Source: CAZUCE01 sp964619265 (GTDB taxonomy: Bacteria > Planctomycetota > UBA1135 > GCA-002686595). Taken from it: 64,000 bases of DNA. The translations under genes and the position numbers were made by a program. Positions 51,035 to 61,053 of the stretch are shown here, piece by piece. Positions within the stretch are counted from its first letter, which is position 1; each line of letters starts with the position of its first letter. A model generated the notes under the pieces. That model was not told where the DNA came from. It saw only the letters and a program-made list of their open reading frames with translations, and did no database searches. The stretch lies in contig CAZUCE010000009.1 in assembly GCA_964619265.1 (NCBI GenBank), positions 62,001-126,000 on the forward strand, read 5' to 3'.

Positions 51035-52558
51035 TTAGGGGTGTGTGAGCTCGAGACCCTCGACAACCTCGTCGGGCACGGGCGCCAGGATGCGCTCTTC
51101 GTGAATCTCCCCGGAGCGACGGTCCCGGAGAACTAGACGGATGTCCGGAGCAGGCGTGTCGCATTCTAGAGCGAAGCTGCCGTCCAAGCGTTGCACGCGG
51201 ACCCGCGGCTCACTCTGCGTGCCCCAACCCTCGTGGATCGGAATCTTGGGGCTCGTGAACTCTGCGAGGAGTTCCAGGTTCCTAAACTTGCTGGGTTGGC
51301 CGGTCGATGCATCGAGGACGACGCCCGAGACTTGGTAGGCGTGCGACAAGAAGACCCGAACGTCCGGGACCTCGATCCGTTCGGCCTCTCCGCTAGATTC
51401 CACGAGGAGCCGCGGAGGGCCGGTGGCTAATTTGCGGGGCCCGTCGAATCGGTTGCTCATGACGTCTGCGCCCACCTGGATCGCCGCCGTGCCCTCGACG
51501 AATCCGGAGATCTCGTAGCGCCCAAGTTCGTCCGTCCAGGCATTGCCGATCGAGTCGGCCCAGTTGAACCCGACGTAGTCCGGTCGAGGATGCTCGCCGA
51601 GCTCCAAGTAGTAAGCCCGGACGTCCAGGCCGGGCACGGGTTCACCTTCCTCGGAAAGGACTCGCCCATGGATCGTTCCGCCGGCGCCGGGGAATCGGAA
51701 GATGACTTCCGCGGAAGGGAGTTCCCGCAGGTCAACGAACTGGCGCGGAGACCTGAAGAATCCGCTTGGGGGGGTGAGCGAAGGTCCACTCAAGTGTTCA
51801 ACATGGACGAGATACTCCTGCCCAGGCAGGGGGGCGAGCCGAAAACGGCCCTGCGCATCCAGGGGCGCCCGGAGCTCTTGGACCTGGCGAACTCCTCCGT
51901 GCGGTGTGACCAAAAGCGAGGCAACGGCATTCCAGGTTTCCCCTGTTCCGGAGGGGAAGTTCGCGACCCAGCCGGAGATTTCGCGAGCGGACGAGAGGGA
52001 CAGTTCGTAGACCGGAGAGGGCTCCGCTTGGCGCAGCACAAAGTTCTGCAGCTTCTTCCAGGGTTCTCGCTCCTTAACCAGGCTTGTGTTGAGCAGAAGT
52101 CCCTCGGGCAAGCTGCTAGTGGACAATTCAAGGTCGTAGGATGTGTCCGGTTCAGCCTCGAACCACAGCTCTCCGCGTGCATCGCTCGTCTTGCGCGCTG
52201 AGTTCTGCTTGGAGTCTGACCACCGGAATTCCACGCCGGGGACGGGCTGGGCCGTCACGCCCCCTCGCTCGCCCAGCACCCGAATTTTCAAATGGGGAGA
52301 ATCGGATTCCGGCTCTTCCGCCGCGGAAGGCGTGAGGCTGGTCGGCTCCGTGGGGCCGGAGATCGACAGTCGATTCGCGGAGCGCACCGCGAGCTCTGGA
52401 TCCGGAACGCCTAAGGGAGCGTCCACCACGGTCGAGTCTTTGGGCTGTGCGGTTTCGGAAGTTGGAACCGGCGAATCCCCTTGCAGCGCCAGAAACGAAA
52501 GCAGCGCAACGGCCAGAACGACCAACACGATTCCGATCCTAGGCCTTTGGCTCAGCAT
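51035..52558 (-). CDS. Membrane-anchored carboxypeptidase-regulatory-like protein (paralogue 3)
   Basis: A 507-residue protein with an N-terminal membrane helix (about 7-26, GIVLVVLAVALLSFLAL). An acidic Ser/Pro linker (about 30-90) leads to beta-sandwich domains: LKIRVLGERGGVTAQPVPGV, GGTIHGRVLSEEGEPVPGLD and a VSGVVLDASTGQPSKF strand, which are textbook regulatory-like repeats. It resembles the paralogues at 10676 and 41014. I start at 52558; an open frame extends further but lacks the anchor. It is divergent from the probable selenoprotein gene, with 159 bases between starts. Confidence 0.75.
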   Translation of the reverse strand: MLSQRPRIGIVLVVLAVALLSFLALQGDSPVPTSETAQPKDSTVVDAPLGVPDPELAVRSANRLSISGPTEPTSLTPSAAEEPESDSPHLKIRVLGERGGVTAQPVPGVEFRWSDSKQNSARKTSDARGELWFEAEPDTSYDLELSTSSLPEGLLLNTSLVKEREPWKKLQNFVLRQAEPSPVYELSLSSAREISGWVANFPSGTGETWNAVASLLVTPHGGVRQVQELRAPLDAQGRFRLAPLPGQEYLVHVEHLSGPSLTPPSGFFRSPRQFVDLRELPSAEVIFRFPGAGGTIHGRVLSEEGEPVPGLDVRAYYLELGEHPRPDYVGFNWADSIGNAWTDELGRYEISGFVEGTAAIQVGADVMSNRFDGPRKLATGPPRLLVESSGEAERIEVPDVRVFLSHAYQVSGVVLDASTGQPSKFRNLELLAEFTSPKIPIHEGWGTQSEPRVRVQRLDGSFALECDTPAPDIRLVLRDRRSGEIHEERILAPVPDEVVEGLELTHP

Positions 52559-52717
52559 GGGGTCCCATCCTACAGCCCAGCGAAGTCTCTCCTGAGACAC
52601 GGGGGAGGCCGGCGGTCGAGAGCTCTCGAATAGCTCAATTTGGCGGGCAATCGCCCAACCTCCCGCGGCGATTTGCGTAGGCTCGTTGCGTTCGTTAGAT
52701 CGCACGGAGAGATGTTG

Positions 52718-55700
52718 ATGGATTCCGCAGAGAGTCATGGCCTCGGTAGGAGGTTGCTTGCCGTTTGGGTTTTGCCCCTTTCCAGCGGGGCGGCATGGGG
52801 TCAGGCGCCGCAGCTTCCGGTCGCTCCTGTGGGCGAGAATCCGCAGCGGGCTGCGGACCTGGAGGGGCTCTACGAGCGGCGGGACGCCCGCGCGGACAAC
52901 TGGACCGCGGAGCAGATCGAGCGCGACGTCCACGAGGTGCTCGAGACTTGGGAGATGGAGCTGGGCACGGCTTGGGAAGCTGTGCTTGGAGGAGGAAGCG
53001 CGATTCGAGGACTCCGGAAAGGTCAGACGGTGAAGGTCATCGGAAGGCTGCCGCAGGCTTCGGGGGCGAGGGCAGGGCTGTCCATAGCGCGGGACGACTC
53101 GATGGAGGAGAGCGTTCACCTCGAGATGCGGGAGGCACTCCAGCTAGCCCTGGGCCTTCCCGAAGACCACGGCCTCTGGCGAATCCGCTTCAAGACGACC
53201 GCGGCTCGCGAGGAAGACGGAACGTGGACAACCGAACATCGGGTGGAGGGCTTTGGCAGGCAGGAGGGCGAGCCGCGAGAGATTCACGCTCGCTGGCGGT
53301 GCGAGTGGATCCCTCCTGCGGGCGAGACCGAAGCTCTCCAGATTCGAGAGATCCGTGTGATCGAGCACGCCGTTGCATCAGCTTCTCGGACCCTGTTTGA
53401 GGAAATCACCGGCTCGATTTTTGGACCAGTGACGAGCTTCGACCAGCAACTCGGCCCGGACCTAGAACACTGGGCCAGTCGCGTGGATCGCGGACTGGGC
53501 ATGACCTTGATCGGACACGAGGGCGTTGCGATTCGAGACGTGAATGGAGACGGTCTGGAGGATCTGTACCTGCCCCAACCGGGTGGGTTGCCGAACCGGC
53601 TCTACCTCAAGCAGCCGGACGGAACCGTGCGAGACACCTCGGCCGAGTCCGGGCTCGACTTCTTGGATCCGTCGCGGTCTGCGCTGTTTTGCGATTTCGA
53701 CGGCGACGGAGATGCCGATGTGGCCGTCGAGCTCGACCCCAAGCTGGCGATCTTCGAGAACGACGGAGCCGGACGCTTCCGCGAGCGCGCTCGTTTCGAT
53801 TTGGGCAGCACCACTTCGTTGGCCGCAGCCGACGTGGACGGAGACGGCGACCTGGACCTGTACGCCTGCGGCTACATCCTGCCGGACGAAGCCCACGTGG
53901 CGCCCGTGCCCTATCACGATGCGAACAACGGCCGGCCGAACACGCTGCTCCTCAACGAGATCTCCGAAGCCGGATGGAGTTTTTCGGATGCCACCGCCGA
54001 GGTTGGGCTCGATGAAAACAACCGCCGCTTCAGCTTCGCTGCCTGCTTCGAGGATGTGGACGATGACGGGGATCCTGACCTGTACGTTTCGAATGATTTC
54101 GGGCGCAACAATCTGTACATCAACGAGGAAGGCCGTTTTCGCGACCGAGCGGCCGAGGCCGGCGTCGAAGATGTGGCGGCTGGCATGGGCGTCAGTTTCG
54201 CCGACGTGGATCGCGACGGCGACTTTGACCTGCACGTCAGCAATATGTTCTCGACGGCGGGCGGGCGTGTCGTGGGCGACGAGCGATTCGGGACGGACCG
54301 CGGCCACGAAAACCTGCGCGCCTACGAACGCCACGCACGGGGCAATTCCCTATTCCTTGCGCGCGGGGATGGAACCTACGAGGACGCGAGCGTCGCCGCT
54401 GGGATTACGCTCGGGCGCTGGGCCTGGGGCGCGGTCTTTTGTGAACTCGACAACGATGGCTGGCCGGATCTGTTCGTCCCCAACGGTTTCGTAACCGGGC
54501 AGGATCCGGATGATTTGTGAAGCTTCTTTTGGCGGCAGGTCGTGTCGCAATCTCCTCAAACCTCCAGTGAAGCTGCGCCGGCAACCTACGAGCGCGGCTG
54601 GGTAGCCATCCATCGCATGCTGCGCGAGGGCGCTTCCTGGAGCGGTCGAGAGCGCAACAAGGTGTTTTGGAATACCCGCGATGGTCGTTTCGCGGACGTG
54701 TCCGCTGTGAGCGGCCTGGACCTCGATCACGACGCGCGAGCCGCTGCTCGCGTCGACTGGGACGGGGACGGGCTCGAGGATTTGATCGTTGTGTCGCGGA
54801 ATTCACCGCGCGTGCGCGTGTTCCGCAACCGGACCCCGGAGGCGGGTTCGTCGATGGCCCTGTGGCTCGAGGGCGCGGGAGCCAACCCGGACGCCGTCGG
54901 AGCGCGCATCGAGGTGCACGTGGAGGGCGAACCGGTGCGGCTGGCTGCGGTTCGCTCGGGGGAGGGCTACCTCGCTCAATCGAGCCGTTGGATTCACATC
55001 GGCCTCGGCGACGCCGAGCGAGTGGAGCGCGTGGTGGTTCGTTGGCCGCAACGGACAAGCGACAAGGAGCCTCGCGTACAGGTGTTCGAAGGCCTGCTCA
55101 GCGGACAGCGCGTGCGTCTCCGCGAAGGGCAGGCCCAGGCCGAAGTTGTGGAAGACTCGGGGGAGCCGGTGGAACTGCCGGCCAAGACTCCCCAGCTCGC
55201 AGCCCCCACCGAACGCGGGCGAGTTGTTCTGGCTTCGCGGCTGCCGCTTCCGCCGGGTGAGTTGATTCGAACCGGCGCGCCCCGGATCGACCTGCGCGCG
55301 TACGCGGGGGAGCCGATGCTGATCTGCGTCTTTGCATCGTGGTGTGCACCCTGCGTGGAAGAGCTGCGAGCGCTTGCAAATAGCTATGAGGATCTGACAG
55401 CCCGAGGTTTGCGGGTTCTGGCGATCAGCGTCGACGAGCTTGAGGACCGGACCCAGGCGCTGCAGCTCGCGACCGACTTGGCATGGCCGTGGCCGGTCGC
55501 CTTCGCCACTCCCGGTGCCACCGAAGCTCTGGACACTTTGCAGCAAGTGGTGATGGACCGCCGCCGACGATTGTCGTTGCCGAGCAGTTTCTTGGTGGAT
55601 GCGAGCGGTGATGTGGCAGCGATTTACCGCGGGGTGCTGGAGCTCGACCAATTGAAGTCAGACCTCGGGCTCCTCGAATTGAGCCCGCAGGAACTGCGCT

Positions 55701-56212
55701 TGGCCGCAACGCCTTTCGAGGGGCGCTGGCTTACCGAGACGCTTCCCTCCTCACCACTGGCAGCACTGGAGGGCGCCTACGACGAACGCGGGCTCGAGCT
55801 AGCGGCCGCGGATCTCGCCCGTCGCCGGCTGAAGTTCAGGCAGATTTCGCCAGGTGAGCTCCATCTTCAGATGGGCTCGGAGTTGGCGCGGATGGGGCGA
55901 ATGGAAGAAGCCGCCCAGCGTTTCGCCGAGGCCGTCTCAGCGGACGACCAGAGCGTCGTAGCGCAACTCAGTTTGTCGACGGCTCTGCACCAGCTGCGGC
56001 GTTTGCCCGAGGCCATTGCAGGCTACAAGCGTGTGTTGCGGCTCGACGCGCGGAACGCGGCGGCGCTCTACAACCTGGCGCTGGCGCACGCCGCGATGGG
56101 CGAACTGGAGACGGCCTGGTCCGAGCAAGAGTGGCTGACGACCTTGGACGCGGCGGCGGCGGAACGCCTGAGGGCCCAGCTCGAGCGCCTGGGAGCCGGC
56201 GAACAGCGGTGA
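52718..56212 (+). CDS. CRTAC1-family FG-GAP/ASPIC/redoxin/TPR protein with in-frame UGA at codon 601 (probable selenoprotein)
   Basis: Two open frames, 52640-54520 and from 54542, lie in the same frame and are joined only by a TGA at 54518-54520. Read through, the gene is one 1164-residue exported protein. The ATG at 52718 has a GGAGAG Shine-Dalgarno 6 bases upstream and starts a signal peptide. Residues about 260-600 hold FG-GAP repeats (DVNGDGLEDLY, DFDGDGDADVA, DVDGDGDLDLY, DVDDDGDPDLY, DVDRDGDFDLH). At 595-610 the reading is QDPDDL-U-SFFWRQVV. It continues with an FG-GAP strand (VDWDGDGLEDLI), an ASPIC/UnbV domain (about 718-803), a TlpA-like redoxin with FASWCAPC (Cys876, Cys879) and C-terminal TPRs (about 1050-1160). 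CRTAC1 proteins with this order are known, which confirms one gene. The Sec is inferred from the UGA and a SECIS-like hairpin. Confidence 0.82.
54532..54548 (+). promoter_or_regulatory. Bacterial SECIS-like hairpin after the UGA of the CRTAC1 gene
   Basis: GCGGCA (54532-54537) pairs with TGTCGC (54543-54548), one pair being G-U, around a GGTCG loop. The loop begins 18 bases after the UGA, compared with 19 in E. coli fdhF as I recall it. The string GCAGGUC is shared with the fdhF element. It lies wholly within codons that also give the family sequence FWRQVVS. Confidence 0.7.
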
Positions 56213-56261
56213 ACCCCCGGCCGGCGGCGAGTTCTTGCCGCGGACGGCTTGGCACCGGCTG

Positions 56262-57614
56262 CTAGTACAGCTCGATGGACGCAAACCAGGGCAAGGCGAA
56301 TTGCACGTTTGCGCCATCTAGCTCGAGACTTTGGTAGAAGAGCGCAAGTCCGAGCAGCCCGGTCGCATGGCCAATCGGGACCTGTTGGCTGGCGATCCCG
56401 CTCGGGGGGATCACGATCGCAGGATGGTGAATGAGGAAACCGGACTCGAGCCACCAGGTCCCTGCAATCCCGGGGAACTGAAGCGGGGGCCCGGCGCGCA
56501 GGGCCAGCCACCACAAATGGACCCCGCCCACATCGCCTTCGAGAAAGATGGTGTGCGCAATGCCGAGCTGGCCAATCGGTGGTCCGACCCACATCGTGGG
56601 CAGGCGATCCGCGCGCGCCGTGACATGCGCCCCGGACTCGGCCTCAATGGCCTGCGCTACTTGGTTGTCGGCATCCTTACCCCCGGCTAGCTGGACGTCG
56701 GAGGCGTACTCAAGTGAGCTGGCTCCGTCGAGGCGAATGGCCGCGCCGGCAGCTGCTAGTCCGGGGCCTTCCACATGGCTGGAGTGGCCACCGAAGACAC
56801 CGTTGCTCTTGCCGCCGTGAATTCGTACGGCGGACCCGATCGCGCGGATGCCGTCCCCGGCATGAACGTTGGCGCTCTGGCCCTGTGTGCCGCGATGCCC
56901 GCCGTACACGGTGGTCAGGCCAAGCGCCAGGGAGGAGTTCGCGAGTTCGATCGCGCTCGAGCCGGAAATTTCGAGGCCCGCGATGCTTGCCGGGGTGTGG
57001 GCAGCGTCAAACCGCGAGTCGCTGAAGCTCATCGTGGAGTTGGTCGCACGCAGCGCAGCGAACGGGGCTAAGGCGGCGCTGGCAAGTTGCGGTACGTCTT
57101 CGGTGATCACGCGTACATCGCTTCCGAGGACGCGCGGGCAGTTGTCAAAGTGCAGGTAAGCCCCGTCGCCACCGGGCGCTGTCGCGTCGAGCTGGTTGCG
57201 AAAGACCTTCAGGTCGCACAATTCGAGGGAGCCCTCCAGGTCCGTAAAGCGAGCCAGCGATCCGGACGGGGTCGTAGCCGAGTCGTCCACCGCGAACTCA
57301 AAGCCGTTGATCCACACATGCTCATGGGCAGCGATGTCCCTTACTTGCAGCGCGGGTTGGCCGGCTCCGTTGGCATCCGCGAGCCCGACGATGCGAGTGA
57401 CGCCGGAGCCGTCGCCGGATAGCTGGATCTCGCGGTCGATCGAAACGGGACCGTAGGTGCCGGCGATGACGAAGACACGGTCGCCGGGGGCTGCCGCATC
57501 AACTGCGCTCTGGATTTCGGAGTACGGCAATCCCGAGCCAACCGGGCCGACCCATAGATCTGCTGCGCTTGCTAGCGGGGCGAGAAGGGCGAGAGCGAAC
57601 AGGGCTGATTGCAT
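56262..57614 (-). CDS. Secreted parallel beta-helix protein
   Basis: A 450-residue exported protein with a signal peptide (about 1-18, ending LASAAD). The next segment IQSAVDAAAPGDRVFVIAGTY (in parts) is the usual entry to a right-handed beta-helix of the pectate-lyase/NosD type. It is followed by short repeating strands containing GDGSGVTRI, VWINGFEF and FTDLEGSLEL. No catalytic Asp/Lys set is obvious. The C-terminal 110 residues form a separate beta domain found in other secreted planctomycete-like proteins. It may bind carbohydrate on the surface. Confidence 0.78.
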   Translation of the reverse strand: MQSALFALALLAPLASAADLWVGPVGSGLPYSEIQSAVDAAAPGDRVFVIAGTYGPVSIDREIQLSGDGSGVTRIVGLADANGAGQPALQVRDIAAHEHVWINGFEFAVDDSATTPSGSLARFTDLEGSLELCDLKVFRNQLDATAPGGDGAYLHFDNCPRVLGSDVRVITEDVPQLASAALAPFAALRATNSTMSFSDSRFDAAHTPASIAGLEISGSSAIELANSSLALGLTTVYGGHRGTQGQSANVHAGDGIRAIGSAVRIHGGKSNGVFGGHSSHVEGPGLAAAGAAIRLDGASSLEYASDVQLAGGKDADNQVAQAIEAESGAHVTARADRLPTMWVGPPIGQLGIAHTIFLEGDVGGVHLWWLALRAGPPLQFPGIAGTWWLESGFLIHHPAIVIPPSGIASQQVPIGHATGLLGLALFYQSLELDGANVQFALPWFASIELY

Positions 57615-57798
57615 GGGAAGCACCACCGGAGGAGGGGACCCCAAAGGTAGCGCCGGGTCTCGAGTCTCCTTGCTCACGGGATTTTGCTCGCGCGCAAGAA
57701 CAAGCTCAAAACACCACGCTCGCATCCGGAAAAGGGCTCCGCCGCGGACTGCACCCCCGAGATCCGCCTCAGGAGTGCGTTGCTGCTCCTCCGGGGTC

Positions 57799-60375
57799 CT
57801 AGCGCTCCAGCGGGATGCCCTCTGGCTCGGGTTTCTCCTTGGGACCTGTTCTACGGGGATTCAGGGTGAACCCGCCGTCCGTGAAATCAAACTCGGCCAG
57901 GTCGCCGGCTCCCAGATCACCGGCCAGAATCGCGTCGGCCAGGCGGTTTTGGAGCTGCTTCTGAATCACCCGCTTGAGCGGGCGAGCTCCGAATTCTTCG
58001 TCGAATCCCAGCTCAGCTAAGCCCTCCTTGGCGGCCAGGCTCACGTCGAGTGTGATGTCTTGCTCGGCCAAGTGCCTTGCAAGCCGTTCGAGCTGCACCT
58101 CGACAATGGAGATCATCTGATCTGCTTTCAAGGCGCCGAAGGTCAACACCTCGTCGAGACGGTTCAGGAACTCCGGCCGGAAGAACTCGCGCAGCTGCTC
58201 GCCGGATCGCAGGTTGCTGGTCATCAACACAAGAGTTTGCGTGAAGTCGACTACGTTGCCTTGCCCATCGGTCAGGCGTCCATCATCCAGCAGTTGAAGC
58301 AACACGTTGAAGGTGTCGGGGTGCGCCTTTTCGACTTCGTCGAGCAGTACGACCGAGTGCGGTTTGCGCCGGATGGCCTCGGTCAGGGTGCCGCCCTCCT
58401 CATAGCCGACGTAGCCGGGAGGCGCTCCGATCAGGCGCGCGACCGAGTGCTTTTCCTGGAACTCGCTCATGTCGATCCGGACGATCGCTTGCTCATCGTC
58501 GAACAGGAACTCGGCCAGGGCCTTGGCGGATTCGGTCTTGCCGACCCCGGTCGGACCCAGCAGCAAGAAGGAGCCGAGCGGCCGAGTCGTTTCCTGCAAG
58601 CCGGCCTTTGCCCGGCGTACGGCCTGGGAAATCGCGGCGATCGGCTCGGGCTGGCCGACCACGCGCTCCGCGATGCGGTCTTCCATGTGCAGCAGCTTGT
58701 CGCGCTCGGTTTCGACGAGCCGCCCCGCGGGGATGCCGGTCCAGCGGCTGATCACACCGGCGATCATCTCCGCATCGACCTCTTCGGGCAGTAGGCCTCC
58801 GTCCGCCTGTACTTCGCGCAAGCGCGATTCGGCGGCCTCGATGTCCTTTTGAGCCTCGGGCAATTCGCCGTAGCGGATCTGGCCCACGCGTTCGAAGTTT
58901 CCCTCGCGCTCGGTGCGCTCGGCTTCGGCCCGCAGCGACTCCATCAGCGCCTTGCCCGCGCGGATTGTGGTGATCAACTGCTTTTCGGTTTCCCAGCGCG
59001 TCCGCAGGGCTGTGACTTCTTCGCCCAGGTCGGCGAGCTCGCGGCCGATGTCATCGACCCGTCGCTGGTTTCCGCGCCCTTCTTCTCTTTCGAGGGCGGT
59101 TTTTTCGATCTCAAGCTGACGGCGCCGACGCTCGAGCTGGTCCAGCTCGGGCGGCAGCGAGTCAATCGTCATGCGCAACTGGGCCGCAGCTTCGTCGACG
59201 CAGTCGATCGCCTTGTCGGGCAGGAAACGTTGGGTAATGTGGCGATCGGACAGTCGCGACGCGCAGACCAACGCCTCGTCCAGAATTCGGACTCCGTAGT
59301 GCACTTCGTAGCGCTCCTTGAGCCCGCGCAGGATCGCTACGGTGTCTTCGACCGTCGGTTCATCCACTTGCACCGGCAGGAACCGCCGCTCGAGCGCTTT
59401 GTCCTTTTGAATGTGCTTGCGGTACTCGTCGACGGTTGTCGCACCGATGCATCGCAGGTCGCCGCGGGCCAGCGCCGGCTTGAGGAGGTTGGCGGCGTCC
59501 ACCGCACCCTCGGATCCGCCGGCTCCCACCAGGGTGTGCAGCTCGTCAATGAACATCACAATCTCGCCATTCGACTCGGTGACTTCGTCGATGACGGCTT
59601 TCAAGCGCTCTTCGAACTCACCCCGGTATTTGGCGCCCGCCAGCAGGCGGCCCATGTCGAGCGAAGCGATGCGCTTGCCTTTCAGGCTCTCCGGAACGTC
59701 ACCGGCCACGATGCGGTTCGCGAGCCCCTCGATGATTGCGGTCTTTCCGACGCCTGGATCTCCAATCAGGACCGGGTTGTTCTTGCGGCGGCGCGACAGG
59801 ACTTGCGCCACCCGGCGGATCTCGGTGTCCCGGCCGATGACCGGGTCGAGTTTGCCTTTCTCAGCGTCTTCGGTGAGGTTGCGCGAGTACTTCTCGAGCG
59901 CTTCGAAGGTTGCCTCGGGATTCTCGCTCGTGACGCGCCGGCCGCCGCGGACTTCGGAGATCGCGGCTTCCAACTTGGTCGCATCGAGCCCGCTCTCCGT
60001 GAACACGCTTTGGGCCGCGGCACCGCCTTTCTTCGCGATCGCTACCAGCAGATGTTCGGTCGACAGGTACTCGTCTTCGAGCCGGGCCGCGGTGGCCTGC
60101 GCCTCGGCTAGGGTGCTTTGGAAGTCGCGCGAAGCGCCGAGCTGACTCCCTTGAGCTTTGGGCAGCTTGTCGAGCTCGGCGTCAAAGCGTGCCGCGATCG
60201 CGGCCGGGGCGGCACCGAGCCGTTCCAGGACGGCGGCTGAAACGCCCTCGGGCTTTTTGAGCAAGGCCACGGCAAGGTGCAGCGGCGTTAGCTCGGGATG
60301 GCCCTGCCCGGCGGCGTCGGCTTGGGCGGCGGCGAGGACTTCGGCGGTCTTCTGGGTGGTGCGAGGCTGCTGCAT
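57799..60375 (-). CDS. clpB: ATP-dependent chaperone ClpB
   Basis: An 858-residue AAA+ disaggregase, the usual length for ClpB. It contains an N-terminal Clp-N double repeat (about 5-145), nucleotide domain 1 with Walker A GDPGVGKT (about 202-209), the coiled-coil M domain (about 410-525), and nucleotide domain 2 with Walker A GPTGVGKT (about 602-609) and GAPPGYVGYEEGG. ClpB works with DnaK to rescue aggregated proteins. The M domain (QLERRRRQLEIEKTALEREE and so on) separates it from ClpA and ClpC. The start is the ATG at 60375. No heat-shock box or CIRCE element is seen upstream. Confidence 0.96.
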   Translation of the reverse strand: MQQPRTTQKTAEVLAAAQADAAGQGHPELTPLHLAVALLKKPEGVSAAVLERLGAAPAAIAARFDAELDKLPKAQGSQLGASRDFQSTLAEAQATAARLEDEYLSTEHLLVAIAKKGGAAAQSVFTESGLDATKLEAAISEVRGGRRVTSENPEATFEALEKYSRNLTEDAEKGKLDPVIGRDTEIRRVAQVLSRRRKNNPVLIGDPGVGKTAIIEGLANRIVAGDVPESLKGKRIASLDMGRLLAGAKYRGEFEERLKAVIDEVTESNGEIVMFIDELHTLVGAGGSEGAVDAANLLKPALARGDLRCIGATTVDEYRKHIQKDKALERRFLPVQVDEPTVEDTVAILRGLKERYEVHYGVRILDEALVCASRLSDRHITQRFLPDKAIDCVDEAAAQLRMTIDSLPPELDQLERRRRQLEIEKTALEREEGRGNQRRVDDIGRELADLGEEVTALRTRWETEKQLITTIRAGKALMESLRAEAERTEREGNFERVGQIRYGELPEAQKDIEAAESRLREVQADGGLLPEEVDAEMIAGVISRWTGIPAGRLVETERDKLLHMEDRIAERVVGQPEPIAAISQAVRRAKAGLQETTRPLGSFLLLGPTGVGKTESAKALAEFLFDDEQAIVRIDMSEFQEKHSVARLIGAPPGYVGYEEGGTLTEAIRRKPHSVVLLDEVEKAHPDTFNVLLQLLDDGRLTDGQGNVVDFTQTLVLMTSNLRSGEQLREFFRPEFLNRLDEVLTFGALKADQMISIVEVQLERLARHLAEQDITLDVSLAAKEGLAELGFDEEFGARPLKRVIQKQLQNRLADAILAGDLGAGDLAEFDFTDGGFTLNPRRTGPKEKPEPEGIPLER

Positions 60376-60509
60376 AGGGCTTTGGCGGGCTGGAGTCTGC
60401 GGGAGGGCGCGGGGCCCGCTCTCCCTAAGCAACGCCCGTGCCAGGCCTCAGAAGCGTGGTTCCGCCCGTGAGCTGCCGGAATGGCACCCAGCTGGCCCCG
60501 CAGATGCAT

Positions 60510-60520
60510 GTCAAGTTGAC
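60510..60520. promoter_or_regulatory. Perfect palindrome gtcaagttgac upstream of clpB
   Basis: An 11-base perfect palindrome. It overlaps TTGACA (60509-60514, minus strand), which could be a -35 box for clpB; the matching -10 is weak. Confidence 0.3.
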
Positions 60521-60556
60521 GCTATACCGCCGAAATGGCTGGTTCCTGGGGAGCTC

Positions 60557-61033
60557 TCAACGCTGCCTGCGACGCGGGCGAAACTCCTCGTGGCCCAGCT
60601 CCTCTTGCTTGTAGAGCCGGTCCACGCAGGTTTGGACCGCCTCCCAATCGCCGCGGACCAGGGCCTGTTCGGCCTCGAGCATCGTGTCCAAGGAAGCGAC
60701 CATCTGCCGCTGGTAGTCGAGTTCGCGCTCGTGCAGAGCCTTTGGGCTGGGGGGGGGCGCCTCGCCCGAGCCACGCGGCGGCTCGGGCGTTGAGAGCAGC
60801 ACCGGATACAGGGTCTCGGCCAACCCGTCCAAAGCGGCTTGGGCCGAACTTTCGAACTTGCTCAGGTCGTCCGAAGGTTCGGCGACCAAAGCGGAAAGGG
60901 AGGCGTCTGAGAGCACGTCTAGGTGGGTCTCCATCGCTTCCATTGCGTCGTGAACCGGATCGCCGCCGGACGCGCTTTGAATGGAGAGGAACGGAAGGGC
61001 GGCAAGCGGTAGCAGAGCGAGGATCGTGCGCAT
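60557..61033 (-). CDS. Small periplasmic helical protein, possibly cytochrome b562-like
   Basis: A 158-residue exported protein with a signal peptide (about 1-23, ending SASGG). The rest looks all-helical: DPVHDAMEAMETHLDVLSDA (about 25-44) and further amphipathic helices to an Arg-rich end. The Met and His spacing near the start and the helix pattern recall cytochrome b562-like four-helix bundles, but the second haem ligand is not certain. It lies between pdxJ and clpB on the same strand, 20 bases after pdxJ, so it may share its transcript. Confidence 0.55.
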   Translation of the reverse strand: MRTILALLPLAALPFLSIQSASGGDPVHDAMEAMETHLDVLSDASLSALVAEPSDDLSKFESSAQAALDGLAETLYPVLLSTPEPPRGSGEAPPPSPKALHERELDYQRQMVASLDTMLEAEQALVRGDWEAVQTCVDRLYKQEELGHEEFRPRRRQR

Positions 61034-61053
61034 GGAAATTTGGGTTGTGGCAG

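Noticed and set aside
54518..54542. Split of the CRTAC1 gene by a simple nonsense mutation (pseudogene)
   Set aside because: Both parts are intact with normal codon use, the frame is kept exactly and a SECIS-like hairpin follows. A sequencing error or recent mutation cannot be excluded entirely.
58849..60111. 420-codon open frame on the plus strand
   Set aside because: Lies wholly opposite clpB; its translation is Arg/Leu-rich without any family, as expected for the antisense of a high-GC gene.
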